From contig RXOD01003869.1 in NCBI GenBank assembly GCA_005223375.1, positions 1 to 41,941 on the forward strand: a stretch of DNA of 41,941 bases, in the 5' to 3' direction. Position numbers and translations under genes: made by a program. Below the pieces are notes generated by a model, which searched no databases, was not told the origin of the DNA, and saw only the letters and a list, made by a program, of their open reading frames with translations. The DNA comes from Amoebophrya sp. AT5.2. Taxonomy: Eukaryota; Sar; Dinophyceae; Syndiniales; Amoebophryaceae. The first letter of the stretch is position 1. Every line of letters starts with the position of its first letter. Of this stretch, positions 20,547 through 31,571 are shown in pieces.

Positions 20547-21199
20547 ATGGGTTGCTTAGAATCGAAGGACGCTTATGCCGGCCCCATGGACCTGGAATTT
20601 CCGGTGGGGGAGTTTCCGCCCGGGGAACGCATCAGCACGTCCCACAACATGCCGGTGAAGGTACTTTATTCACTCTTACTTAGTACAACATCATGTAACT
20701 GGACATTTTTCATCTTCACGATTTGCTAATGACACTTTTTCTTACTACGTCGTGGTACTGAACTTCCAACCTCGCCCGCGCGAAAAAGGTGGACGTGCAG
20801 CAGCCGGCCGCGGAGGCCAAGCTTGTCGAGCCGGAGTGCTCCAACGAGGATGCGCAAACGGCGCCCGGGAGTAGCTCCTCCAGTACCTGTGGGGACGACC
20901 ACGACGGAGAGGAGCCCACGCTGAATCTGGTCAGCCTCACCACCACCCCGGCCGATTACGATGCGGAGACCGAATTTTCCTCCGGGGCCACGCCGACGGC
21001 GGTGAGCAACAAGGGTAAGGGCAAGAAAAAAAACGGAAAGGGCGGAAAGAAAAGCAAGAGCGGAAAAAACACTCCGCGAAACGATCAGGGTGGACAGGCA
21101 GGAGCGGACGAGGGCGCCAAGCAGGGAAAGAACAAGAGCGGAAAGGGAAAGGGCAAGAAAAGCAAAGGAAAAGGAGCAAAAGGAAAGGGGAAGTACTAG
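20547..21199 (+). CDS. Small dually acylated protein with lysine/glycine-rich tail (two exons)
   Basis: Exons 20,547-20,660 and 20,789-21,199 give 174 residues; the split is in phase 0. The protein starts MGCLESKD, an N-myristoylation signal (Gly2, Ser6) with a neighbouring cysteine (Cys3) suited to palmitoylation, so it is probably anchored on the cytosolic face of a membrane. Residues 4-110 are acidic and Ser/Thr-rich. From about residue 112 to the end the chain is almost purely Lys and Gly with a few Ser, Asn and Ala (such as KGKGKKKNGKGGKK), a strongly basic disordered tail that could bind acidic lipids, RNA or tubulin. No known domain; function unknown. The intron is supported by GT-AG ends and by the loss of frame inside it. 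A shorter product from exon 1 alone would read through to a stop near 20,729. Confidence 0.75.
20661..20788 (+). other. Intron of the acylated-protein gene
   Basis: 128 bp, gtactt...aaaaag. AGGT occurs across both junctions: gtgaAG|GTactt at the donor and aaaAG|GTggac at the acceptor. The 3' end lacks a strong pyrimidine tract. Removal joins the exons in phase 0. Confidence 0.75.
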
Positions 21200-22345
21200 G
21201 AAGGTAGAGCATCGGGATCGGCAAGGCATCGCTAGTGCACCATGGAGAAATCCAAATCGTTTTCAATAACACGAAGAAAGATGATGTCGTTGTCGAGTGA
21301 TCCTCGGGGTGCAGCAGCAGCAACAATTTGCGTGCTGGCGGCCGCCAAAGAAAGGCAGGGGGATGGACCACGACCATGCTGACATCTCCCCTTCGCACCT
21401 AGCGACGTTTTCTTCGTCGCGCGCTACCAACTTTTTACACGACAAGTTTCCGATCCGATAATATCCGCGGTCACGATGTTGAATTTAGAGTTTTACTGCT
21501 TGTCTTGTTGAACCGAAGAATGTCTGCTAAACATAAAATGCTAATTCGACTTTCATAGGACATTTGAATTCGATGCTTGAGGTGGACGTTGTTAGCTAGA
21601 GGAGGGTCTACTGTCCGCAGAGAGCGCCGTTTTGATAGAGACGGATGGATCATAAGCACGCTCGTCACCTTCCACATTCTTGGTCGATTTAAAGAAATAA
21701 CATGATGCACTTATGTCTCGAAGAGGACGAGAACAAATGCCGTGATTTTCCTGTAAAATCATTCGAGGTCAGCGCATCTACGTGGCCTCTGCTTGCGGGC
21801 TAAACTAGTAATGATGCACTCGTCCTCAGTGAGACTGGCTCAGTTCCGATACTTTCACAGAGACGAATGTCCCGGAGCTGAGGCCTCCCTTCTGTCCTGT
21901 ATGTTCTCTATCTCAAATCAAGCGATCCCGTTCTCTATGTTGATCCCACTCAAATCAAACGATCTTCAATCAGTTGATTCATGCGGTACTTCACTAGAAA
22001 GATCGCATTTAAATTGGAATCCATCCCGGATGACGAGATTGAGACAAAGAAAGAGTCGGAAGCATGACATTTGAAAGCGGTTCTCAACTCAGTCCTTTTC
22101 TTCCAGCAGATCCATCACCAAATGAATCAAATCGCCGCAGGCTTTGTCGACTCTCTTTCTCTCTTTATTATTTTGTGAAAATAAAAATTGAATTGACGCG
22201 AGCAATCACTCGACCCTCGTCCTCGGGTCAAGTGACTGTTGTGTGTGAGTTTGTTCTTGTTCAACGTATCTTATCTCGAAACGTACGAGTTGTTGAGCCT
22301 GTGCCTGGGCCGCCAACAACAACTACAACTGTGCGCCGAAATATA
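21200..22345. other. Intergenic region / possible 5' leader of the next gene
   Basis: About 1.15 kb. The part from 22,064 is open in frame with the downstream gene, but it is AT-richer and reads unlike coding DNA of this window (for example SLYYFVKIKIEL), so I treat it as leader. Nothing else recognisable. Confidence 0.5.
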
Positions 22346-25300
22346 ATGTCTGCTGATCAACCTCATTTTCTAGCTTTTCCTCATAGTAGGGAGTGCCTCT
22401 ATCGTCTTCTAGGGGTTGCTAAGACATTGGGCGACGTCGAGGATGACCTTGACCACGTCGGGCTAGCGTCGCTTACTACGACAGTCCCTGCGAGTAGCAG
22501 CGACACGAGCACGACGCGAACGCCGGCCAGGACGCCCTCTTCACCGAGCTCTTCCAGTCGCACGTCAACAACTCCCTCATCGGCAGCCGCGACGGGGGAG
22601 CCGCGAAGAAAGCCAGGGCTGCGCGGAAAAAATGGTCCTTGCCGATCGACGCAAGACCGCCTGGAGCAGCTGGAGGGGGGCAAAAAGCGTGACGGGCGTG
22701 AAGCTGCGTCCACGCGTTCTTCGTCCCTAGAATCAGTCTCTATGCCCACCGCCCCCGCAGATCGGTCGGCCTCGCTTGAAAACTCCCCCAACCCCCGCAT
22801 CACGACCAGCAGCACTTTTACTTTTATCACGACTTGTTCATCTTCAAGTAGCGCAGCAAGGGAGGAGGAGGCGAGGAGCGCGAGTCGTCTGTTGCTCGAC
22901 AAGTGCCCGTCCGTTTCAACACTGCAGTCCAAGGGGTCCACCTCAAGCACCACGTCCTCGTCCCGGTCGCCTGCGAGTTCCGTAAACAAGGCCAAAGAAC
23001 GGAAGCGCGAGCCGCGTCAGAGTCAGAGGGCCTTCTTCTTCGAGTCGCCGACTGCTACCTGGAGGACTTCGACCTCGCCGCGGCAAGAAGGTGGAAAAAG
23101 TCCGCGGCCCGCTAGTAGTCGACGTAGTTCTCAGCATATATCGGACTCGTTCGCTGCTACGGCAGGCGGCCGGGGCACGACAAGAACCGCAGCCAGGCGA
23201 AGGAGACACGTCAATAACAAAAACCGGAACTTCTACAAGACCATGCAAAACGGAGGTTGCGTAACAGGAACTACGATTTCTGACGGAGAAGCCCAGCATC
23301 CAATCGCCGCGCCACGCATTTCTCCACCACCGGAAGTTGCAGTGGCGTACTGCATGCGCGCCAATGGCGCGTCGGTTAAAAGAACAACAAGTGTGAACAT
23401 GAAAACTGCAGGCATGATCGGCGAGCAGAGCGCCATGCCCATGTCTACTTCAAGTGGAGTCGGGGGTGCAGCTGCTGGTCCTGGTGACATCACGAGGTTC
23501 AACGTCTCTTCCGGTGCAGGAGCAGGTGGCGTATCCCAGATGACGTCGACAAGGTCAAGGCAACAGAATTCTTATGTTGATTCATCCTGCTCGGGGGCCG
23601 ATTCCGGCTCGCAAGCAGGGGATAACGATTGCTTGATACCACCGGTGCAACAAGACGATCAATCGCCACAGATGTTGAATGAAGTCCACCTCGCCGTCCA
23701 CGATATTGTTCCCCACGCACCAGGCGGCCACGACCCGGCGGGAGGCGGAGGACCACCAGAACAACGTGTCAACTACCGGGAGCCGGAGGACCATCAGAGG
23801 ACGTCCGGCGCCGGGGTTCCCGTTCAGTTCGGGTTCGGGCCGGAAGCACACGGGCGAGCCGCGGCGCATGCAGACGCTCAGCCGATGTTTTATTACGAAG
23901 AACGGAGCAGCACTGCAGCTTCCTCGGGTGAGCATTGCCAAGGTCCTCCGGACATCAAAACCAATGAGGGACAGTCCTCTGCGGGAGCGGGTGGTATGAG
24001 AGAAAGCGGTGCGCGCGGGTATATTCCCACACCGGGGGAGGTCGTGGCGGATGGTCTTTTTGCTATGGGCCACCGGATTCCATGGCAGAAACCCGGGCTG
24101 TACGTGGCTCGCGACGCGCTTGGTTCACCGGTCCCCTTGCCGACCCCGGGCGAGCTGGCGCGAAAATATCCGGCGCACGCGTACACGCATGTCATGTTTG
24201 GTGGCGGTGGCGGAGCTTGTGGCAACAACGCCTACGATTATCCCCAAGAAGAGTTCGAGCTGCGCGAAATATCGTCTCCGGGCGGCATGAGCGGCGGATC
24301 TTCCGCACAAGGACGAGGTCTCTCTTGGAGGAGCGGGAATCGATTTTCTGTCCTCGCGTGGATCGCGCGCTCCTTACCCAGATTCTTCTACCAAGCGCTC
24401 GGTAGCGTTCTCACGAAACAGATTTTAGTCGCCGCGGTTTTTGGGACGGCCTGTGTGTGGTTCAACTGCTTGTGCCAGGTTCTGCTCGACCACCGGCTCG
24501 TGTATGGGAAGATCCACTTCTGGCCCTCGAAGGACGAGATAGAGCTGGCGGAGAGGACGATCGCCATACCCAACCAGGCGGCCTTCGCCAAGCTGGTCGA
24601 CGAAACTGCGCTCAACGACGACGACGTGCTCTTTCGGATGCTGCCTGACTTGCGGCACGACAAGGAGTCATGGTTGAGCACAATCGCCGAACTGTTCGAC
24701 TCAGACTACCTCCTTTCAACGCTGCTGCAGGTACTCACAAACTACTTTTAACTTGCCTTCTTGATGTCCTTTGGTTCCGATTGTTAGCAGGTGGAAAGTT
24801 CAAGAAGAAGAAACCGCACACATACTAGTACTACGTACGCATTCATTGAAAGAAACTGCTGAAATTCTGCACGAGCGCCGCCAAAATTCCGAGCATCGTG
24901 TATTTTTTTATCAATTTCAATCTGCTGTTCACTACTCTTGCTGCACAACATTCCCATTATCAGGTGAGCACAACCGTCTTCATGTGTTTCCACCCGTGCC
25001 CGAAGCACATTCTGGTTCGCTTTCTTCTGATTCAAGGCATCCTTTTCTTCTGCCGCGGAATCTCGATCTTCGTCACGCCTCTGCCGCCACCGGACTCGAG
25101 TTGCGCCATCGGAAGACCTGCCGTGGACGAGAACTACTTGCTGGAAGCGGTTTACGTCTTCGCGCGGAGCCGGATCACGTGCACCGACGTGCTATTCTCC
25201 GGCCACACCGTGAATTTCACCATGCTGACGATGCTCTGGTGGGACCACTTCTCCAGCTTGGTCTCGAAGATGCCGGACGTTTCGTTCGTAGTCAGGCGAG

Positions 25301-25979
25301 TGGCGCTGGCGTACTGCGCACTGGGGTACTAACTAACATTTTTATTTTCTATTCCGATGTAGTAAGGTTCTTTGTTTGACGACGTCACCACGCTCACGGT
25401 CATCTGGTCATGCAGCGATCAACATTACGCTCAGGGCCAATGTAGCTAGGTCAACAGCAACTTCTGAATCCATGTTCGGCCATAGAACTTTCATGTTCAC
25501 AGCACATAGAGTTTATGTTAATTTCTATCCGGTCCTCTCCTACCATCCACAGGTACTTCTCGATGATCGTGACGCGGTTTCACTATTCCGTGGACATCTT
25601 CATCGGAGCCCTGCTCACGTTCGTCGTTTGGCGCTACTACCACGCGCTGGTGGACTACTATGCGCTCTACTTCGAGATGACGCAGACGACTGGACCACAG
25701 TTGTTCGACCTGATTTCGCGCGCGGAGGGTGGTGTCGGTGGTGGGGAGGGGGGAGGTGGTCGATCGCCGTCCTCGTCTACTTCGGCTGCAGCTGCAGCTG
25801 GCAGCGGTGGGGGGGAATTATCCGCGGGGGTTGCAGGAGCTATGAAAAAGAGAGGCGGATGGGTTCGCTTCCTACGACACTACGACCCGATTAATCGGGG
25901 GCGGTACACCTTCCGGTGGCTGTTTATCTGGCTCGAGTTTACCGCACGAGAGCCGTTCTGTGGCTATCTGAAAAAATAG
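22346..25979 (+). CDS. Sphingomyelin / ceramide phosphoethanolamine synthase-like enzyme (three exons)
   Basis: Exons 22,346-24,730, 24,964-25,325 and 25,553-25,979 give 1,057 residues. The C-terminal third matches the PAP2_C superfamily of sphingomyelin synthases, which transfer a phospho-head group from a phospholipid to ceramide in Golgi or plasma membrane. ISIFVTPLPPPDSSC corresponds to the family's TSLPVP segment. CTDVLFSGHT carries the first catalytic histidine (H876), and RFHYSVDIFIGALLTF carries the second histidine and the aspartate (H926, D930). The full H-H-D triad is therefore present. A transmembrane segment lies near 693-714, with others in exons 2 and 3. The first ~680 residues are a Ser/Thr/Arg/Gly-rich disordered extension absent from typical 350-450-residue members. 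An in-frame ATG at 22,064 would add 94 residues. Whether choline, ethanolamine or inositol head groups are used cannot be read from sequence alone. Confidence 0.88.
24731..24963 (+). other. Intron 1 of the sphingolipid synthase-like gene
   Basis: 233 bp, gtactc...tatcag. CAGGT spans both junctions (ctgCAG|GTactc and attatCAG|GTgagc). The exons join in phase 0, giving LLQ-VSTTVF, and homology continues downstream. Confidence 0.85.
25326..25552 (+). other. Intron 2 of the sphingolipid synthase-like gene
   Basis: 227 bp, gtacta...ccacag. It splits a glycine codon (GG|G), and splicing restores ALGYFSMIVTRFHYSVD, which carries the catalytic residues. GGTACT occurs at both ends. The motif ctaac appears twice near the donor. 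Confidence 0.9.
25726..25761 (+). other. G-rich run in exon 3 with possible G-quadruplex potential
   Basis: A run of closely spaced G tracts (including gggg and gggggg) encodes the Gly/Glu-rich part of the C-terminal tail (GGVGGGEGGGG). It is followed by a short GCAGCT repeat coding for alanines. The run is low-complexity coding sequence; whether it folds is unknown. Confidence 0.4.
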
Positions 25980-27435
25980 GAGTAGCGGCTCGACGTCGAC
26001 CAACCGCACAACTAGATTTGATAAAGCTACAACTCTGCTCCTGCTCGGAGATCATGATGGGTTAAAAATGTAATTTTCGATGAGAGGTGGACTCCTTCTT
26101 CCTTCTTGTGCCCTTTTCTTTTCATGATGCAGCAGGGCCGCTTGATGCAGCCTTCCGCTCTGCGAGCACACACACGACGTCTAACTACGCTCATTGCTGT
26201 TTTGGCGACATCTTCACTTGTATTATGACCCGTCGTGTACTTGTACTACCTACGTACAGACGGTGGCTGTGCGTGGCCACGTGCTCGACTTTCTCGGGTT
26301 GTCTTTTTGTGCATATGATTCTTCCTTGCGGCTGCGCATTCCACTGATACTGACAGTCGCACTCGCAGCCGCTAATTAAAAGTGATGCAGGAGTGCACCG
26401 GCGCCTTGGTCGGGTGAAGAAGATGAATCGCAGAAGCGTACTTTATTTTTACAACAGTCCTCAGTCTGGTACAACTGCGGGACTGCTGGAGCTGGACGAC
26501 AACATCAGGCTCGGAAGTAGGTGACACTCACACGTCTCAGGAGCTGGCCTCATCGATAATTGATGTGTGCCACTGGGAGGTTGCACGAGGTTGTAAATCT
26601 AAATCTGCGCGGCCAAAATAATGCAGAAACTACAGGACACTTCATCTGGATCTTTGATCGCGACCCCAAAAAATGAAAATCTTTCGACGAATTTCGCTTT
26701 TCCGCCCACGGAACGAACGACTTCACTACTCGCGAAACGCTTTATTTCTTTGTCGTGCATCACTTGAAGTCGCGGTTCTTGTGCCGCCACGCGCCGACGA
26801 CGTGTTCGAGCACCACGCGTCCGTGGCGGCTTCCTCATTGAATGCAATCATGGACATCAACGCTATACCATCTCACTGACTACAGGCTACGAACTTTCTT
26901 GTGCAACTTGTTTGTCAAAGAGCAAGCTAACAGTCTAAAGAAGTAGGCAGTCGTGGTCGTGCGGAATTGGTTTCCTCGTTCAATTTTTGGCTCTCGAATA
27001 AAGATTCTCGTATCGACCAACACTGCCACAATTTGCCTATCTCCGTATAGTCGTGACTCGTGAAACTGAAATCTTCTATAGCTTTGCTGCATTTGCTGCA
27101 CTCAACTTACCTCTGCACGTCTGTTTTCCGATTTAGAATCGAACATAAAAAGTTCTTCTTCCGCTTGCTCGCCTACTACCGCTTCTTGTCGTGGCGAAGA
27201 TAGACATAGACCCATAACCGGATATTAATTTGGTCCACTGCTATAATATTGCTACATCTACAAGAAAGCACCTACATTAACCTACAACTTCATTTCGTTC
27301 ATTCTTAGAGTTGCTACACTCTCTTACAGGTCACTCGGACCCTCATCTTGAGTCTGCAATCACTAGATTTAGCAAGGATTATCTTTGATACATCGAAGAT
27401 CACCGCGTCATCGATCTTCGATCAAGATCAAGAAC
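25980..27435. other. Intergenic region
   Basis: About 1.45 kb, the longest gap in the gene array. Short open frames on both strands lack recognisable features. No RNA gene or repeat was recognised. Confidence 0.5.
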
Positions 27436-30400
27436 ATGGCGCAGACTTCAATGCCTGCTCCGGCGTGTCAAGCGTTCGGCGATAAACCGCTGAGCATCGA
27501 CCGGCTCTGCGCGAGTCCGTCGCTGACTGGTGCGTCGCCGTCTGGCCTAAAGATTTCTCCGGACGGGAGGGCCATCACCTACCTGAAGGGCCGGGAGGAC
27601 GCGAAAAACTTCAAGGACCTGTGGATTCATGAGAACGACCAAGAGCTGCCCCGGATCCTGGTCTCCGGAGACCCGCTAGACGCCAGCGAGGAGAACCTGA
27701 GCAATGAGGAGAAAGCGCGGAGGGAGCGAATGCGGGTGGGCGACGCCAGGGGCATTCTGGAATACTTCTGGAGCGAAGATGGAAGGTGGATGGTTCTTGG
27801 TGTTTATTGCTAAATTGTATACTCGTCATCAAGTGCAAGCTGGACGATATTAGACGCATGATTCGAAGAAAACAGGTTTCTACTTTGCCCGGCGTCCGAC
27901 GGCTCTCGCATGTACCTTCATTCCGTCACTGGAAACACGGGAGAAATGATCGACCTTACTGTCTCTGACACACCCGACGGCGCGACTGCACACGACGACC
28001 CTCCGTCCGCGTCGACGTCCGCTTCAACAGCTCCCTCCGCGAAGACGAACATCGTGTCCAGTACCAGTAGTGTCACCGACGCCAAGCTCTCCCCGAAGTC
28101 GAATTTTCTGTCGTACATCCGCGACCAGAATCTGTTTGTGTACCACCTTCGCGAGAAGAGGGAGCACCAGATCACCTTCGACACGCAGCCGTGGATTAAG
28201 AACGGCATGGCGGAATTCGTGGCCCAGGAGGAGATGCACCGGATGTCGGGCTACTGGTGGAGCGCGGACGAGAGTTACGTGGCGTTCACGCACGTCGACG
28301 AATCCCCGATCGAGGAGGTGCAGCGGAACGAGATCTACCCGGATGGGGTGAAGATGTTCGCGCAGCGCTATCCGTACGCAGGGGCGAGCAATGCGGTGGT
28401 GCACCTGTGCGTGGCGAAAATCGCTGGACTAGAAGACGGAGGCGGAGCAGGTGAGGCTGAGGACGAGGGTAGAACAAGTTGTAAAAAAAAGGCCGAGATC
28501 CTCTGGGTGCCCGTAGGTCCTGGACGAGGGGGGGACCGAGATAATGTTGAGGGAGCAGACAAGGATTATTACCTGCCGCGGGTGAAGTGGCACACGAGCG
28601 ACTCCTCGCTGCTGACGTTCCAGTACCAGAGCCGCGACCAGAAGACGCTGGAGCTGAAAATGGCCCACATCACGCCGGAAGCATTCGCTGGATCTTCGAA
28701 GTTTCTTCCGCGCTCGAAGGTCGCGTGCGTGCTGCGGGAGGAGAACAAGGACACGTACGTGAACCTGATCGACGATCAGGAGCTGCACTTCTTCGCCGAC
28801 GGGAGGCGGTTCCTGTGGTGCAGCGAGGCCGGGAGCGGGTTCAAGTCGATCTTCGTCGGAAAGCTATCGTCGGAGGGGTTGAAAGCGGCGTTGGCGGGTG
28901 TGGAAGTCCGGGATGCAGATGTTGAAAAAAATAGTAGTACGTCAGCAGCAGGCGAGGACGACCTCCACGAGAAGATGAATCTGATCTGCGCGCCGCGCGC
29001 GAAGCGGATCGGAAAGCTGAGCGTTTCCCCCGCGATGGTCGCGGACTTGCAGCCGGTGCCGCACCTGTCGGACACATCTATGAGCGACCTGGCGATCGAC
29101 GACCTCGAGTACGTCGACGAGAAGGCTGGCTTCCTCTACTACTCGATGCGGGTGAACCAGCCCGCGACGGAACGGCACCTGTTTCGCGCGCACCTCCAGA
29201 CCGGCCGCGTGGAACAATTGACGACCATCCCCGGCTGGCACACGCCGGTGTTCGGGAAGATGCCGAAAAATTCCACCACCTCGTCCCAAACCGTGTTGTT
29301 CTTCGACCACTTCTCGAGCTTGGCCCAGCCGAGCCAGTGCTCCCTGTACGAAATAACGGCCAACGTGACGTCGCCGCGACTGAGCGAGCGCGTGAAGCGG
29401 CGCCAGTGGATCGCGGAGAACCGCGTGGAGACCCTTCCGCTCGCGCAGTACTACGGGGGGCTGCAGACGAAGCCCATTTTCGGCAGCTTCCCGGCCGCCG
29501 ACGACCCCAGTACACAAATCTACTACCGGTTGTTTCTGCCGAGCGCCGTCGAGTCGAAGTCGAAGCTGCTGCCTGTGGTTACCTTCGTGTACGGCGGCCC
29601 GCACGTGCAGCTGTGCATCACGGGCTCGCGGTGGAGCGACCAGCACCTGTTCATCCAGTTTTTGCTGCAACAGGGGTACTGCGTCTTCACGGTGGACAAC
29701 CGGGGCAGCAGCGGGCGGGGCCACCGGTTCGAGAACTCGGTGTACCGGGACATGGGGCGACTGGAGATCATGGACCAGGTCCGGGGCGTGGAGGTCTTGT
29801 GCGACCGCTTCTCCCACCTGGTCGACCCGAAGCGCATCGCCATCTACGGGCACAGCTACGGAGGCTACATGGCGCTGCACTGCTTGTTCCGGTCGTACTG
29901 CGCACGGGATGTTGCCGCGGACGAGAGGAAGAAAGACACGTTGGGGCTAAAAAACATGTCGAGCGCGTCTAGTTCTGCAGCAAGCGAGGAAAACGTCGAC
30001 GAACTGCTCTCCTCCGACCTGAGTGCCACAGAAGGGAAGAAGGACGCGAATCCGTCGGCAAACCAACAAAAGAAGAAGTGCCACAAAAGAGAAAAGGATG
30101 CCTACGGCAATGCGGTGACGCCGCTGCGCGCTTCTCCCTTGCGCGACGTGGGGTTTTACACTTTCGAAAATATTAGCGAAGCGGAAGGAGCCGAAGTGGC
30201 CGACAAAAATATTAAAGTGGCGCAGCTTCGCCCTCGCCGCCCACTTTTCAAGTGCGCGATTTCCGGCGCGCCTGTGACTACCTGGCGGCTGTATGACACC
30301 CACTACACCGAGCGCTACATGGGCGTCCCGAACGAGGCGCCATCGCTATCAGCAGCACGGCAGCAGGATCCATCGTCGCCGGCAAGAACTTCCCCCGAAA

Positions 30401-30690
30401 GAGCTGCCGAGACGTCCAACTTCTACAACCCTGTTGGGTATGAGTCGTCCTCAGTGCTGCCTTTCTGCAAGTACTATGATGACCAGCGGTCCAAGCTGCT
30501 GATGTATCACGGGATGGCAGACGACAACGTGCTGTTCCAGAACTCGACCCAGGTGTACTCGAAGCTCATCACTGCTGGGAAGGTGTTTTCGATGCTCGAC
30601 TACCCGGGGGCCAAACATAGCATGAACGGAGAAGCGTGCAAGCGCCACCTGTACAAAACCATCTTCGATTTTTTGAAAAGGGAACTGTAG
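27436..30690 (+). CDS. Dipeptidyl-peptidase IV/8/9-like serine peptidase, family S9B (two exons)
   Basis: Exons 27,436-27,785 and 27,876-30,690 give 1,054 residues. The N-terminal beta-propeller carries the substrate-anchoring double glutamate (E235-E236 in FVAQEEMHRMSGYWW), diagnostic for DPP IV-type enzymes. The alpha/beta-hydrolase part has the nucleophile S777 in GHSYGGYMAL, D999 in HGMADDNVLF and H1031 in GAKHSMNG, so the catalytic triad is complete. Such enzymes remove X-Pro dipeptides from peptide N-termini. No signal peptide or membrane anchor is visible, suggesting a cytosolic enzyme closer to DPP8/9 in layout. GHS in place of the usual GWS is a minor variation. A roughly 100-residue Lys/Ser/Glu-rich insertion separates CLFRSYC from LFKCAISGAPVTTWRLYD, and smaller ones interrupt the propeller. 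ATG context caagaacATGG; an upstream in-frame ATG at 27,385 would add 17 residues. Confidence 0.93.
27786..27875 (+). other. Intron of the DPP-like gene
   Basis: 90 bp, gtggat...aaacag. It interrupts an arginine codon (AG|G), and splicing gives WSEDGRFLLCPASDGSRMYL, a normal beta-propeller repeat. AGGT spans both junctions (gaAG|GTgg and acAG|GTtt). Confidence 0.9.
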
Positions 30691-31571
30691 GAAGGCCGGA
30701 CGATGAAAACTACGGATGTGCTGGAAAGCCGGCGGTGTGGGCACTATCTCTATCCATCATAATTTTGATTATGAAAGAAGAAGATCGCCATCGCCGCTTG
30801 AGCTTGTGGTCGTCCTGCTGCTTAAAGTGCCGCGGGTCAACTTTGGAGGAAGGGAAACAGACTGGCGTATCACTGCGAGGTAGCCGCCGGTTCCTACTCC
30901 GAGCTCGGAATAGAGAAAGGAAAAGCATTATAGCATGACTCAAGTGCCGCGTCACCGAATCACGGAAAGCATGGTGTGCAGGACGCCGGGAATAAAGAAA
31001 ATGGTTTGCGAACACGACGCTAACAGGATGGGGTTTAGTGAAGTCCCGGACCAACATGATGTTGTCCTTGTCCATGGCATAGCACAACATCGCCAGCACC
31101 ATCCCCGCAAAGCTGGCAAATCGAGATAGCGAATCACTCATCGAAGTAAAAACGTACGTATAAAACAAGCGAACTATTTTCATGTCGCACTCCACCATGA
31201 CCGCGTTTGAAGATGATGTGCGGATGCGGTAATTTAGATCGGCAGAATAACAGACTCAGCTGTACCTCAACCTCTGCTGGCATTTAGATGACGTCCTTTA
31301 GCGATGCATTATTCAGCCACCTTCTTCATCAAAGTATGAAAGAATACTGGAACTCCCAGATGATCATGAAGACATTGAGATCCACAAAAAGCGTAAGCTA
31401 GCAATATGAAAACGACTTGGAGGTGGAGCCTTGTCGTCATGCCGATTGACTGATTGGATGTGGGATCGGATCATTGAGTTCAGTCTTGTAGGAAGGCGCG
31501 CGCAAAAAGTAGGTGCTCAGAGAAGCAGAGTCCCCAGCTGAAAACTCGTCGGTGGATCACTTTTACAGAGA
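30691..31571. other. Intergenic region with a doubtful minus-strand open frame
   Basis: About 880 bp. A minus-strand open frame at 31,198-30,710 (162 codons) begins with a hydrophobic stretch (FASFAGMVLAMLCYAM) and a polar middle. It would be the only minus-strand gene in the array. It matches no family I know, and I do not call it a gene. No other feature seen. Confidence 0.45.

Noticed and set aside
25726..25761. G-quadruplex as a regulatory element
   Set aside because: It lies in a glycine-rich coding stretch whose base composition already explains the G runs.
28942..29880. 312-codon minus-strand open frame opposite the DPP-like gene
   Set aside because: Mirror of the GC-rich coding strand; the plus strand carries the complete catalytic motifs.
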